Source: RGIG7213 sp045540335 (GTDB lineage: Bacteria; Bacillota; Clostridia; Oscillospirales; CAG-272). From it: a DNA stretch of 64,000 bases. The stretch covers positions 1 through 64,000 of the forward strand of contig JAZQHC010000037.1 of the NCBI GenBank assembly GCA_045540335.1. The letters run 5' to 3'. Positions 23,181-32,692 of this stretch are shown here, in pieces. The position numbers were made by a program, and so were the translations under genes. The notes beneath the pieces are model-generated. The model ran no database searches. It worked only from the letters and a program-made list of their open reading frames with translations, and was not told the origin of the DNA. Each line of letters opens with the position of its first letter. The stretch's first letter is position 1.

Positions 23181-23875
23181 AGCTTGCTTTCTATTTCGTT
23201 TTTTAACCGTTTGATTATCTTTTTTTCAAGCCGCGAGATGTAAGATTGGGATATACCAAGTGCATCTGCGGTTTCTTTTTGCGTTAATTCACGCTTGCCG
23301 TCAAGCCCGAAGCGCAGGCTGATTATTTGCCTTTCACGCGGGTCTAAACCGTTTACTATTCGGTTTATCATACGGCGTTCTTCGTCTTGCTCGATATCGT
23401 GCGATACTGTATCTGAATCGCTTCCGATAACGTCGCATATAAGAAGCTCGTTTCCGTCGTAGTCAACGTTAAGGGGCTCGTCAAGCGACATTTCGTTTTT
23501 TAAATAGCTGTTTTTTCTTATGTACATCAATATTTCGTTTTCTATACAGCGCGATGAATACGTTGCTAATTTTATGTTTTTGTCGGGATCGTACGTGTTT
23601 ATGGACTTTATCAATCCGATAGTGCCTATCGATATAAGATCCTCTATGCCGATGCCCGTGCTTTCAAATTTTTTTGCAATATATACTACAAGCCGCAGAT
23701 TTCTTTCTACAAGTATTTTTCTTGCACAAGGGTCTTCCTTTAACCGTTCCATTACAGATGCTTCTTCTTCCGGTGTGAGGGGCGGCGGCAGCGTTTGCGA
23801 GCCGTTTATATAAAAAACGGTATTATCTTCCACCTTTAAGCCGAATATTTTTTTAATTATTTTTTTTAACAGCAT
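23177..23875 (-). CDS. sigE: RNA polymerase sporulation sigma factor sigma-E
   Basis: A 232-residue sigma-70-type factor that directs early mother-cell transcription in sporulation. The pro-sequence is visible: a basic amphipathic start (LLKKIIKKIFGLK), then VFYINGS and the LPPPL stretch that follows the cleavage region in pro-sigma-E proteins. The pro-leader is a few residues shorter than in B. subtilis. Region 2 (NLRLVVYIAKKFE, GLIKSINTYDP) and region 4 (LTQKETADALGISQSYISRLEKK) are intact. It lies 16 bp downstream of spoIIGA, its expected processing protease. Confidence 0.97.
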   Translation of the reverse strand: MLLKKIIKKIFGLKVEDNTVFYINGSQTLPPPLTPEEEASVMERLKEDPCARKILVERNLRLVVYIAKKFESTGIGIEDLISIGTIGLIKSINTYDPDKNIKLATYSSRCIENEILMYIRKNSYLKNEMSLDEPLNVDYDGNELLICDVIGSDSDTVSHDIEQDEERRMINRIVNGLDPRERQIISLRFGLDGKRELTQKETADALGISQSYISRLEKKIIKRLKNEIESKL

Positions 23876-23891
23876 ATTATTTTCCTTTCTT

Positions 23892-24731
23892 CTATTCGCA
23901 AATGTTTAACGGGGCAACACCTTCAAACCCCGAAAAATCTGTTTTTTCTCCTGCGGCTATCACTGCGCGTACGTTTATTTGCCCGCTTGACGTTTTTACC
24001 GATACGTTATCCGGCAAAATGCCCGTAAGCACACCGTTTCCCGATGCGGTGGAAATCGGAATATAGCGAAGCTTTGCCAAAACGTCTTTTTGCAAAAGTA
24101 TGTCTTCAAATTTGCAGCCGATCAGTTGCTCTATTACGTGCGGCGGCACGACTACGACGGGCGCACCGCTTAACGGTTCAACCAACAGATTTCCGCTATC
24201 GGCAAGAACGCGTATTTTGCAAGATCTTTGCCCAAGCACTGCCGTAATATCGGCGTGCTTTACTGAGGTGCTTTTTAAAAAGATCCTGCCTGTTATGTAT
24301 GAAAGCAAAAGACAAGCCGAAACCACAAGCACGAATACCCAAACGGGTATTTTTTTTTCGCTTGAAAAATCGGTGTTTATATTTACGTTGTAAAAAAGCT
24401 TATCCAAAAAAGAATAGCTTGATGTAACCGCACCGCCGCACAGTAAAGAAACGCCGTAAAATATTATGCAAAGCTTGATATATCTTTTTTTCGATTTTGG
24501 ATATGCAATAAAGCACATTAAAAGATATACAGCAATATTCAAAAGCAAAACGACGGTATTGCTTTTTATAAAAAGCGCAAAAACACCGTATATACCGCCA
24601 AGTAAAGATGCAATGCATAAAAGATGGCGTTTTGCCTGCAAATGAAGCAGTTTTCCGCTTATATAAAGCGAAATAAGATCCATTGAAAAATTTATAACGA
24701 AAAGTATATCACCGTAAACCGTTGTTTTCAC
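23892..24731 (-). CDS. spoIIGA: pro-sigma-E processing protease SpoIIGA
   Basis: A 279-residue membrane-embedded aspartic protease that cleaves pro-sigma-E after septum formation. Five hydrophobic helices fill about residues 1-155, and the protease domain holds the catalytic DSGN motif (VLADSGNLL, about residue 178) and later ISTASGNGVL. The GTG at 24731 is chosen because AGGAGGG lies 5-6 bases upstream and the protein then starts with the family-typical VYGDILFVINFSMDL; the open frame upstream to 24797 crosses the promoter. It forms the spoIIG operon with sigE. Confidence 0.95.
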   Translation of the reverse strand: MKTTVYGDILFVINFSMDLISLYISGKLLHLQAKRHLLCIASLLGGIYGVFALFIKSNTVVLLLNIAVYLLMCFIAYPKSKKRYIKLCIIFYGVSLLCGGAVTSSYSFLDKLFYNVNINTDFSSEKKIPVWVFVLVVSACLLLSYITGRIFLKSTSVKHADITAVLGQRSCKIRVLADSGNLLVEPLSGAPVVVVPPHVIEQLIGCKFEDILLQKDVLAKLRYIPISTASGNGVLTGILPDNVSVKTSSGQINVRAVIAAGEKTDFSGFEGVAPLNICE

Positions 24732-24752
24732 CTTATCCCTCCTTGCAGATAA

Positions 24753-24785
24753 ATTATATATCGAACGGGTTGATTTTTTTGTCAT
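24753..24785 (-). promoter_or_regulatory. putative spoIIG promoter with long 21-bp spacer
   Basis: On the minus strand ATGACA (24785-24780) and a perfect TATAAT (24758-24753) are separated by 21 bp instead of 17. The B. subtilis spoIIG promoter also has consensus-like boxes set about 22 bp apart and depends on Spo0A. TGACAAA at the -35 resembles a degenerate Spo0A box. Confidence 0.55.
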
Positions 24786-24861
24786 ACCGTGGAGCAATCT
24801 AAAATTTAACTTTTAGGTTATATCTGCAGAAAATTTGAAAAACAGCACTATTCAGAAGCTT

Positions 24862-24891
24862 TTGTATAAAAATCACATTAAAGGATATAAT
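24862..24891 (+). promoter_or_regulatory. promoter of the glucan synthase-like gene
   Basis: TTGTAT (24862-24867) and TATAAT (24886-24891), 18-bp spacer. It rules out the in-frame start at 24835. Confidence 0.7.
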
Positions 24892-24927
24892 TTCATTATC
24901 ACAATAAGTATGCAAAGGGTACGATCT

Positions 24928-27900
24928 ATGAAAAAAGGGCAGTTGTTAAAGGGGATAAAAAAAAGCCTTGCGCGCGCAGGTGATATGCGCTGTTCGGAAA
25001 TAGCAATAAGGGAAAACTATTATTTATTGGCGCAAAAAGGAAAATACGCCTATAATCAGATAGCGCACAGTAAAGAAAAATGCTATGAACACGTTTTGGA
25101 TATATTGTTTATTCTTCAAAGATATCATTTTGATATATCGCAAGATGAGCTGTTCAAAGAGGTAAAGCCGCTTAAATTAAGCGATGGGGAATTAAAGCAT
25201 CTGTATGAAATAATAGTATATTGCTGCCTTTTTTCCTTGGGCGAAAACAAAAATAACGACAAAATAATAAATTTTATAAGGCGTGCAGGCTTTTATGATT
25301 ATAAACGCTTTTACCGTCTGTTAAGCGAGCTGGAAAAGGTGCTTTTGCTTAATCACGATTATAAAATAAGCGATGAAGAAACACGTCAGTTGTATGTTTT
25401 CGCTTTAAAAAAGTACGCAAAAAAACATAAAATGCCGATTTTGAAGGCTGCCGCAAAGGTATCCGAAGGCGGTATATCGCAAGTATTGTTCGAAAAACCG
25501 CACCCGATAGCAGAAAAACTGTATTTTGCGGTTATTTTTTCTTTTTTTGCCTTTTTGGCTTTATCCGAGGCTTTCGTAATATTTTTTCCGTTTTCTTTTT
25601 CGGCGATTTTGCCCTTTTTGCTTTCACTTGTTCCTATTTACGAATGCTCTGTATATCTTACCAATTATTCTTATTCAAAGCTGTTTTACCCGCGCGTAAA
25701 GCCTGCGTTAAACGTAAACGATATACCGAAGGAAGTCAAAACGCTTGCAGTAATTACTTCATTGTTAAACGGCAACGATACCGACGTTTTTGAAAAAATC
25801 GAACAGTACTACGTAAGCAATAAATACGACGGGCTAATGTGCGGTATTCTTGCCGATTTGCCCGACAGCGACCTTCCCGAAGAGCAGAATGACCTTAATA
25901 TCCTGAAAAACGCCGAAATGGCAATAGACCGCTTGTGCGAAAAATACGGCGATATCTTCTTTTTGTTTTGGCGAAAAAGAGAATATTGCCCAACAGAGGG
26001 TAAGTTTATTGCCCCCGAAAGAAAGCGTCTTGCCGTGGGGCAGCTATGCAGTCTGCTTTATACCGGAAAGGGAAATATCGAGGTATATGGAAGCCAAAAT
26101 CTGCTTTTCGGCACGAAATATCTTATAACGCTTGATTCCGACACCGTATTGCCCCCCGGTACGGCAATAAGAATGACAGCCGTGGCAGAGCATCCGCTTA
26201 ACCGCCCCAAAATAGACGAATCTGCACGAAAGGTTGTAAAGGGGCACGGTATATTGCAGCCTGCGGTAGATACGCTGATATCGTCTGCGGCAAAAACTCC
26301 GTTTTCGCTTATTTCTTCAGGCAACGGCGGCGTTCAATCGTATAGATCTGCAAGATTTGACGTATATGAAGAAATATTCGGCAAAGGAATATTTTGCGGA
26401 AAAGGCATAATAAACTGCGAGGCGTTTTGTAAAACCGCAATCGATATCTTCCCGTGCGAAAAAATTCTTTCGCACGACGTTGTCGAGGGGTGCTTTTTAA
26501 ACTCAGGTATGATACCGAATATTGCCCTGTACGATTCTACCCCGTCAAATGCGAATGCATATTATAAACGATCAGACAGGTGGATCAGGGGCGATCTTCA
26601 AACGTACGCTGTTTTTAAAGGAAAATACGTAAAAACAAAAAACGGAAAAGTAAAAAATCCGCTATCCGCCTTTGATAAATACAAATTGTTTGATAATCTT
26701 CGCCGCGATATTACCCCCGCATTTGCTGTATCCGCAATGATAGCAGGTGCTTTTTGTAAAAGATACGTATGTGTTTCCGTAGCGTTTTTTTCTTTGTTTT
26801 ACGTTATTATCCCTGCCTTTGTTTCGTTTTTGGAATGTGTAATTTCGGGTGCTTTCGGCGTTAAAAGAAAATTCTATTCTTTTGCCGTTTCGGATTTTTG
26901 GTACGCTTTTTTGTATTTAATGTGGAAGATATCTGCTGTTGCACACGATGGGTACGTTGGCGCAAAGGCTGCTGTTACATCTTTATGGCGCTTGAATATC
27001 AGCGGTAAAAATCTGCTTGCATGGGTAAGTGCATCACAAGCGGAAAAAACGTTAAAGGGCAGTCTTGGCATATATCTGCTTAAAGGCGCATTTTCGGTTT
27101 TGTGCGGCTTTTGCTTTTTGTTGTTCGTTCCCTTCGGTATATATCGTGCATCAGGTGTGCTTTTTATTTTAAATCCCTTTGCAATGTACCTTTCTTCAAA
27201 GCCGGTAAAGCAAAAAAGCAAGGCGTGCAGCGAAAACGACCGAAAACAGCTTGCAAAATACGTGCACGATATGTGGCAGTATTTCGAAGACTACGTAAAC
27301 GATGAAACAAATTATCTTCCGCCCGATAACGTTTCGTTTATCGGCGGAGAAAAAATAGCACAGCGTACCTCGCCGACGAATATAGGGCTGTACCTTATGT
27401 CTGCCATGGGCGCGTATTATTTTGGTATTTTCGGCAAGGAAAAGCTTTACCAAGTTATAGAAAAAACGGTTTTTACCGTTGAAAAAATGAAAAAGTATAA
27501 GGGCAATTTGTATAACTGGTACGATATAACGAATATCAGTACGTTGAATACGTTTGTTTCTTTCGTAGATAGCGGCAATTTCGTCTGCTGTATGGTGTGC
27601 GTTAAAGAAGGTCTTGAAAAAATATTTTCGCCTAACGATAATCTGGTAAAAAGAATAAACGCCTTAATACTTCAAACCGACCTTGGCTGTATGTACGATG
27701 AAGAAGCGAATATGTTTTATATCGGTACAGACGAGGTGCACGGCGTTACGAAGGGCAACCATTACGACATGTATATGAGTGAGGCAAGAACAAGCGATTT
27801 TTACGCCGCCGCCCATGGAATAACGAAAAACCGACTTTTGTGCAATACTTCAAGAACGGTAATAGGCAAAAACGGATATATGGGGCTTGCCTCGTGGACG

Positions 27901-30900
27901 GGAACCGCGTTTGAATATTTTATGCCCGCTATATTTTTACCCGTTTATAAAAACAGCCTTGTAAGCGAAGCGTTAAGATTTGCTTTTAAACGTCAAAGGG
28001 AATACAGCGTGTGTATAAACGGCATGAAGCCTGTTTACGGCACGTCTGAATCTTGCTTTTTTGAATTTGATTCGGATATGAATTACCAGTACAAGGCGCA
28101 CGGCGTACCGTCTTTGGCACTGAAAAACGGTATGGAAGATGATAAGGTTATCAGCCCGTATTCGTCTTTTCTTATGCTTTGTATGGGAAGTACCCCGTTT
28201 GAAAATCTTCAAAATCTTGAATTGTACGGCGCATATGGCAAATACGGCTTTTACGAAGCGGTAGATTTTACAAAAAGCAGGGTTAAAAACGGTTATGCGG
28301 TGATAAAATGCTTTATGTCGCACCACATTGGTATGAGTATTGCCGCAGCATGTAATTATGCATTTAACGATATCTTTGTAAGGTGTTTTATATCAAATAT
28401 ATTTATAAAAAGCAGCTTGTGCCTTACGGAAGAAAAAATACCGACGGACGCCCCCGTATATAAACGGAAAAACGGTGAAAGCCAAGACGTGATTTACGTA
28501 AGCGGAAGAAAAACGCAAATCCCCGTTATCTCAAACTGTGTTATATCAAATTCCGTATGCCGATACGAGGTTGCCGAAAACGGAAGGGTTGCCCTATATT
28601 ACGGTGATATAGCAATATCATCGCCACACGCAAGCGATGTGTGCGATATTGCCTTCGGGGTTGACGTGTATGAAGAATCAAAGCTGTATCACCTTATGCA
28701 AGAAAGCAAACCCGTGTGCGACGGCTTAAGTGCGGAATTTTATATTGATAACGCAGCATCTGCAAGGCTTACGTTAAGCGGCACTTCAAACGTTTTTTGT
28801 ATTCATACGGGCGCGGCAAACGGCGGTATAACCGTTATGTATTTTTCACCTGTGTGCGCAAACGAGGAAGAATATTTTTCACACGTGTGCTATTGCAGAT
28901 TGTTCACACAGGTGAAATGCAAAAACGGAATTCTTATATACAAGCGCAAGGGCTTTTATTTTGCCGTGTGCTTAAAATCGGAAAAAGGTATTTGCGAATT
29001 TGAATACGGTACAAGCGTATCAGAATTGAATGAACACGGCGGAATTAACGAATATTCCATTACCGAATACGGCGCATCATCTGTTGAAAATACAGATTAT
29101 TTCTGCCCCGTAGATCCGCTTGTGTTTGTAAAAAGCACATACGCCGATAGCTGTTTTCTTATATCGTGCGGAAAAAGCAGTGAAGAAGCTGAAAACGGTC
29201 TTATCGACGCACTGCACCGCGAGAATAATACCGCGTATAATAAAACGACGCTTGCAAAGCTGTATGCAACGGTTTTGCAATGCACCTTTCAATCGGAGGA
29301 TATTTTGCGCGCCTTGCTTTTCAGACATCCTAAGCAAAGCAAAATGCACGGCAAAGATATGGATATTTTGTGGAAGCACGGTATATCGGGCGATGCACCT
29401 ATATGCGTTTGCGACCTAACGAAAGACGATTTGAAAAGCGGATTTCCGCAAAGTGCCCGCACCGCCGTGCTTACGCATAAATCCTTGTTGATAAAGGGTG
29501 TGAAATACGATACGGTATTGTTGTATAGCGATAACGGATATGATAACGAAAACCTGAAAAGTATAGAGGCTGCCTTAAAATCCCTCGGTACGTTTGCCCT
29601 GCTTGGGCAGAAAAACGGTATATTTGCGGTTAAATGTGAAAGCTGCGCACAGCGTGAATTTTTCTTTGATATGTCGTTTTATCCGCATGAAGAAAAAAAC
29701 GAGGTTCTTCGTGCAGACGTTGTAAAAAGCACCGATACAATGCAAAGCAACGCCGTGTATCGCGTTGGCGAAAGGGGCGTACAGATATATTCAAAGCCGA
29801 TATTGCCGTGGAGCTTTGTATATGCAAACGAAGACTTCGGTTTTTTGCTTACTACAAGAACGCTTGGATACACGTGGTTTAAAAATTCCCGTATGGGCAA
29901 GATAACCGCCTGGAATAACGACCCATGCTGTGAAAACGGCGAAAGAGTGTACCTTATAATACGCGAAAAGGCGTACGACCTTGTACTGCACAGCAGCGAA
30001 ATATCGTTTGGATTTGATAAAGCCGTTTACAGCGGTACGGTAGAGGGGGTAAGGTTTTTCCTTTGCGTTTGCTGCGGAGAAAGCGTTAAAAAAATAAACG
30101 TACAGCTAACAAATACGGAAAAGTTTGATATCCCCTGTGAGGTATGCTATAAAGCAGACGTGGTTCTTGGCGAAAAAACGAAAAACTGCGGTATTTTGCA
30201 CGCAACGTCAGACAGTAAGCGTATAACCGTGTACAATACCTTTAACAATATGCAGGAATGCTGTATGTACAGTCCGCAAGGTACTGTATGCTCGTTTAAC
30301 GGCGGGCAGTGTGCCGTAAGAAGCCGCGTGAAGGTAATGGCTGACAGCTCTTTGTGTGTCGAGCTTTTTTTAGGGGTTGAAAAAAGCCGTTTTGAAAAAT
30401 TTACCTTTGAGCAAACAGCCCGTATTTACAAAAAAACAGTAGATGAATTTGTAAATGCCGTTACCATATGCACCGACGACAGGGACTTTGACGTTATGTT
30501 TAATTTGTTTGCTAAATATCAGGCACTTTATTGCCGCGTATATGCAAGGTGCGGATTTTATCAAACGGGCGGGGCGTACGGATTCCGCGATCAGCTTCAG
30601 GATATGATCTGTATTATGTACCTGAAAAGCGAATACGCAAGGGAGCATATATTGCGCTGCGCCTGCCACCAATATGAAGAGGGCGACGTAATGCACTGGT
30701 GGCACGTTTTGCCAAACGGAAGCGAAAAGGGCGTAAGAACGCGTTGCTCTGACGATATGCTTTGGCTTGTTTACGTTACGGGTAAATATCTGCGCGTAAC
30801 GGGTGATGATTCCGTCTTGTTTACACCGGTTTTGTATCTCTGCTCTGACATTTTGCGTGATAACGAATACGATAGGTACGAAAGCGCACATCGGTCGGAA

Positions 30901-31866
30901 ATGAAAGAAAGCCTGTATATGCATTGCGTGCGTGCAGTATGCAAAGCGTGCAATTTCGGCCCGCACGGCTTGCCGCTGTTCGGCAGCGGCGACTGGAACG
31001 ACGGTATGAACAGCGTTGGCGGCGAAAGCGTTTGGCTGGCGTGGTTTTTATACGCCTCGCTTCTTGAAATGATAAATATGGCAGATATCGTAAAAGACGA
31101 TACAGGCAAGGCCGAATATATCGCCGTAAGCGAAAAGCTGTATAACGATATAGAGAATTTTGCCTATAACGGAAAGTATTATATTCGCGGAACGTATGCA
31201 GACGGGCAGCCGCTGGGAAAAAACGGCGGATGTGAAACAGACGTTATACCGCAAGCCTTTGCAGCTATGTACGGCAAAAACAAAGAAAGAAAAATATCCG
31301 CAATGAATACCGTGTGGGATCAGCTTTATGAAGAAGAAAATAAAATGCTTTTGCTGTTCAAGCCGCCGTTTGATGAAAACGGCAGATACGCGGGTTATAT
31401 CAGCGATTATCCGCAAGGCATACGTGAAAACGGCGGTCAATATACGCACGGTGCCGTATGGGGGGCTATCGGCTTTTTCGAGGCGGGAATGAACGATAGA
31501 GCTATAAAAGTATTGCGCGATATAAACCCGCTTGTGCGTTCGAAAAATGAAGCTGTTCGAAAAAAATATAAAGGCGAGCCGTACGTTTTCGCAGGCGACG
31601 TGTATAAAAACGGGAAAAATACGGGCAGATGCGGCTGGAGCTGGTATTCAGGCGCCGCAGGCTGGTATTTCACTGCCGTGCTTGAAAAAATGATAGGGTA
31701 TAAAGAGGAAGAGGGCGGCTTTTATCTTTCCCCCGCTTTGTGCGAAGGGTTCGATTCGTTCAAAATTAAAATAAGAAAAAAAGGCACTTCGTACGATATC
31801 AACGTAAAAAGTGCAAAAGGGCAATTTTTTGAATTTGACGGGAAAGACCATACCGTTAGTATTTGA
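24928..31866 (+). CDS. cyclic beta-1,2-glucan synthase-like protein (GT84 + GH94)
   Basis: A 2312-residue membrane protein, somewhat shorter than the roughly 2800-residue NdvB/Cgs enzymes. Order: N-terminal helical region (1-190), membrane helices (about 195-250), a GT84-type transferase with DSDT at about 403-406 and RSDRWIRGDLQ at about 547, further helices (about 600-780), a glucoamylase-like domain with YDMYMSEARTSDF (about 950), and a C-terminal GH94 phosphorylase-like domain with GAYGFRDQLQDM and GSGDWNDGMN. The WND aspartate at about 2025 is the expected general acid. In proteobacteria such enzymes polymerise, cyclise and trim beta-1,2-glucan. Whether this one makes a cyclic or linear glucan is unknown. 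It is monocistronic and divergent from spoIIGA. Confidence 0.92.
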   Translation: MKKGQLLKGIKKSLARAGDMRCSEIAIRENYYLLAQKGKYAYNQIAHSKEKCYEHVLDILFILQRYHFDISQDELFKEVKPLKLSDGELKHLYEIIVYCCLFSLGENKNNDKIINFIRRAGFYDYKRFYRLLSELEKVLLLNHDYKISDEETRQLYVFALKKYAKKHKMPILKAAAKVSEGGISQVLFEKPHPIAEKLYFAVIFSFFAFLALSEAFVIFFPFSFSAILPFLLSLVPIYECSVYLTNYSYSKLFYPRVKPALNVNDIPKEVKTLAVITSLLNGNDTDVFEKIEQYYVSNKYDGLMCGILADLPDSDLPEEQNDLNILKNAEMAIDRLCEKYGDIFFLFWRKREYCPTEGKFIAPERKRLAVGQLCSLLYTGKGNIEVYGSQNLLFGTKYLITLDSDTVLPPGTAIRMTAVAEHPLNRPKIDESARKVVKGHGILQPAVDTLISSAAKTPFSLISSGNGGVQSYRSARFDVYEEIFGKGIFCGKGIINCEAFCKTAIDIFPCEKILSHDVVEGCFLNSGMIPNIALYDSTPSNANAYYKRSDRWIRGDLQTYAVFKGKYVKTKNGKVKNPLSAFDKYKLFDNLRRDITPAFAVSAMIAGAFCKRYVCVSVAFFSLFYVIIPAFVSFLECVISGAFGVKRKFYSFAVSDFWYAFLYLMWKISAVAHDGYVGAKAAVTSLWRLNISGKNLLAWVSASQAEKTLKGSLGIYLLKGAFSVLCGFCFLLFVPFGIYRASGVLFILNPFAMYLSSKPVKQKSKACSENDRKQLAKYVHDMWQYFEDYVNDETNYLPPDNVSFIGGEKIAQRTSPTNIGLYLMSAMGAYYFGIFGKEKLYQVIEKTVFTVEKMKKYKGNLYNWYDITNISTLNTFVSFVDSGNFVCCMVCVKEGLEKIFSPNDNLVKRINALILQTDLGCMYDEEANMFYIGTDEVHGVTKGNHYDMYMSEARTSDFYAAAHGITKNRLLCNTSRTVIGKNGYMGLASWTGTAFEYFMPAIFLPVYKNSLVSEALRFAFKRQREYSVCINGMKPVYGTSESCFFEFDSDMNYQYKAHGVPSLALKNGMEDDKVISPYSSFLMLCMGSTPFENLQNLELYGAYGKYGFYEAVDFTKSRVKNGYAVIKCFMSHHIGMSIAAACNYAFNDIFVRCFISNIFIKSSLCLTEEKIPTDAPVYKRKNGESQDVIYVSGRKTQIPVISNCVISNSVCRYEVAENGRVALYYGDIAISSPHASDVCDIAFGVDVYEESKLYHLMQESKPVCDGLSAEFYIDNAASARLTLSGTSNVFCIHTGAANGGITVMYFSPVCANEEEYFSHVCYCRLFTQVKCKNGILIYKRKGFYFAVCLKSEKGICEFEYGTSVSELNEHGGINEYSITEYGASSVENTDYFCPVDPLVFVKSTYADSCFLISCGKSSEEAENGLIDALHRENNTAYNKTTLAKLYATVLQCTFQSEDILRALLFRHPKQSKMHGKDMDILWKHGISGDAPICVCDLTKDDLKSGFPQSARTAVLTHKSLLIKGVKYDTVLLYSDNGYDNENLKSIEAALKSLGTFALLGQKNGIFAVKCESCAQREFFFDMSFYPHEEKNEVLRADVVKSTDTMQSNAVYRVGERGVQIYSKPILPWSFVYANEDFGFLLTTRTLGYTWFKNSRMGKITAWNNDPCCENGERVYLIIREKAYDLVLHSSEISFGFDKAVYSGTVEGVRFFLCVCCGESVKKINVQLTNTEKFDIPCEVCYKADVVLGEKTKNCGILHATSDSKRITVYNTFNNMQECCMYSPQGTVCSFNGGQCAVRSRVKVMADSSLCVELFLGVEKSRFEKFTFEQTARIYKKTVDEFVNAVTICTDDRDFDVMFNLFAKYQALYCRVYARCGFYQTGGAYGFRDQLQDMICIMYLKSEYAREHILRCACHQYEEGDVMHWWHVLPNGSEKGVRTRCSDDMLWLVYVTGKYLRVTGDDSVLFTPVLYLCSDILRDNEYDRYESAHRSEMKESLYMHCVRAVCKACNFGPHGLPLFGSGDWNDGMNSVGGESVWLAWFLYASLLEMINMADIVKDDTGKAEYIAVSEKLYNDIENFAYNGKYYIRGTYADGQPLGKNGGCETDVIPQAFAAMYGKNKERKISAMNTVWDQLYEEENKMLLLFKPPFDENGRYAGYISDYPQGIRENGGQYTHGAVWGAIGFFEAGMNDRAIKVLRDINPLVRSKNEAVRKKYKGEPYVFAGDVYKNGKNTGRCGWSWYSGAAGWYFTAVLEKMIGYKEEEGGFYLSPALCEGFDSFKIKIRKKGTSYDINVKSAKGQFFEFDGKDHTVSI

Positions 31867-31880
31867 AGAAAGCAAAAAAA

Positions 31881-32020
31881 TAAAGCTTTCCCGCGCGAAG
31901 GGGCAGTCGGCGTTGCCGACGTTGGAAAAAGGTTAAGCTTAAATCAAAGCTGACTGCGTAACGTCTTTTCCAAACGGACGCGTAAAGCGTCCGAGCCCCT
32001 TCGCGCGGGTAAAGCTTTAT
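31881..32020. repeat. multi-arm inverted repeat between convergent genes
   Basis: A 24-bp outer stem (31881-31904 with about 31994-32017, one mismatch) encloses three inner hairpins at 31906-31920 (GTCGGC-GTT-GCCGAC), 31921-31975 (GTTGGAAAA with TTTTCCAAAC) and 31976-31992 (GGACGC-GTAAA-GCGTCC). It fills the whole space between the stop at 31866 and the stop at 32021. There is no clear T-tract, so it is not a simple terminator. It may be a non-autonomous mobile element or a structured RNA end, related in style to the hairpin arrays. Confidence 0.85.
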
Positions 32021-32692
32021 TTATATCCCATACTTTAATTTAATACGGTTAAATTTGTTTTTAAACGGGTCGGAAAGAAAAATTGCAAATACCGTGTTTG
32101 AAATTGTGTAAAGCGCCATATGCGGTAATGATGTAATCACCGCGGCACCGTACAAAGAAAGGGAAAAAGTACCGTTGTACGATAAAACGGTAAATACGTC
32201 CAACAGCAAAGAATAAACTATGCCGCCTGTGGCACAGTATAAGGTAAGGGCAAGCTTGCTTTTTTCAAGTCTTGAAGAAAGTGTTCCCGCAAAAAAACCT
32301 ATTATCCCCCAAGCAAGCATTTGAAAAGGCGTCCACGGGCCTTGGCCGAAATAAAAGTTTGAAATAAGTGCCGACATACTTCCCACAAGAAAGCCTGCCT
32401 CGCTTCCCATATAAACGGCGGATATAACCGATATTGCCGTGATAGGCTTGAAAAACGGTATAAACCTGCCTATAACACACAAAGACGTCATTACCGCACA
32501 AAGCACCAGCCTGCGCGAGGTAGTCTTTTTCTTTTCAAAACCGCAGTAGAACAGCGCAACGGAAAAAACAGATGTAAGCGTTATTACGTAAACGTAGAAT
32601 TTTTCTTTAAAAACGAAAGCGCCCGATATTGCCAAGCAGGGAATTATCAAAAAAACGATTGCGTATTTTAGAAGGATTTTTAATTTTGTCAT
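32021..32692 (-). CDS. ECF transporter substrate-binding (S) component
   Basis: A 223-residue membrane protein with about six helices, typical of S components. It has a GSMSALISNFYFGQGPWTPF loop-helix segment, here quoted in part, common in Clostridia ECF S components of unassigned or cobalamin/cobamide-type specificity. It captures the substrate and docks on EcfT. Its start overlaps the stop of the ATPase gene by 4 bp. No riboswitch is visible, so the vitamin cannot be named. Confidence 0.88.
   Translation of the reverse strand: MTKLKILLKYAIVFLIIPCLAISGAFVFKEKFYVYVITLTSVFSVALFYCGFEKKKTTSRRLVLCAVMTSLCVIGRFIPFFKPITAISVISAVYMGSEAGFLVGSMSALISNFYFGQGPWTPFQMLAWGIIGFFAGTLSSRLEKSKLALTLYCATGGIVYSLLLDVFTVLSYNGTFSLSLYGAAVITSLPHMALYTISNTVFAIFLSDPFKNKFNRIKLKYGI

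Noticed and set aside
24835..24927. Longer N-terminus for the glucan synthase-like protein
   Set aside because: The upstream ATG lies before the TTGTAT/TATAAT promoter; ATG 24928 has an AAAGGG site at suitable distance.
31881..32020. Simple rho-independent terminator
   Set aside because: The outer stem is not followed by a U-tract on either strand and it encloses three separate hairpins.
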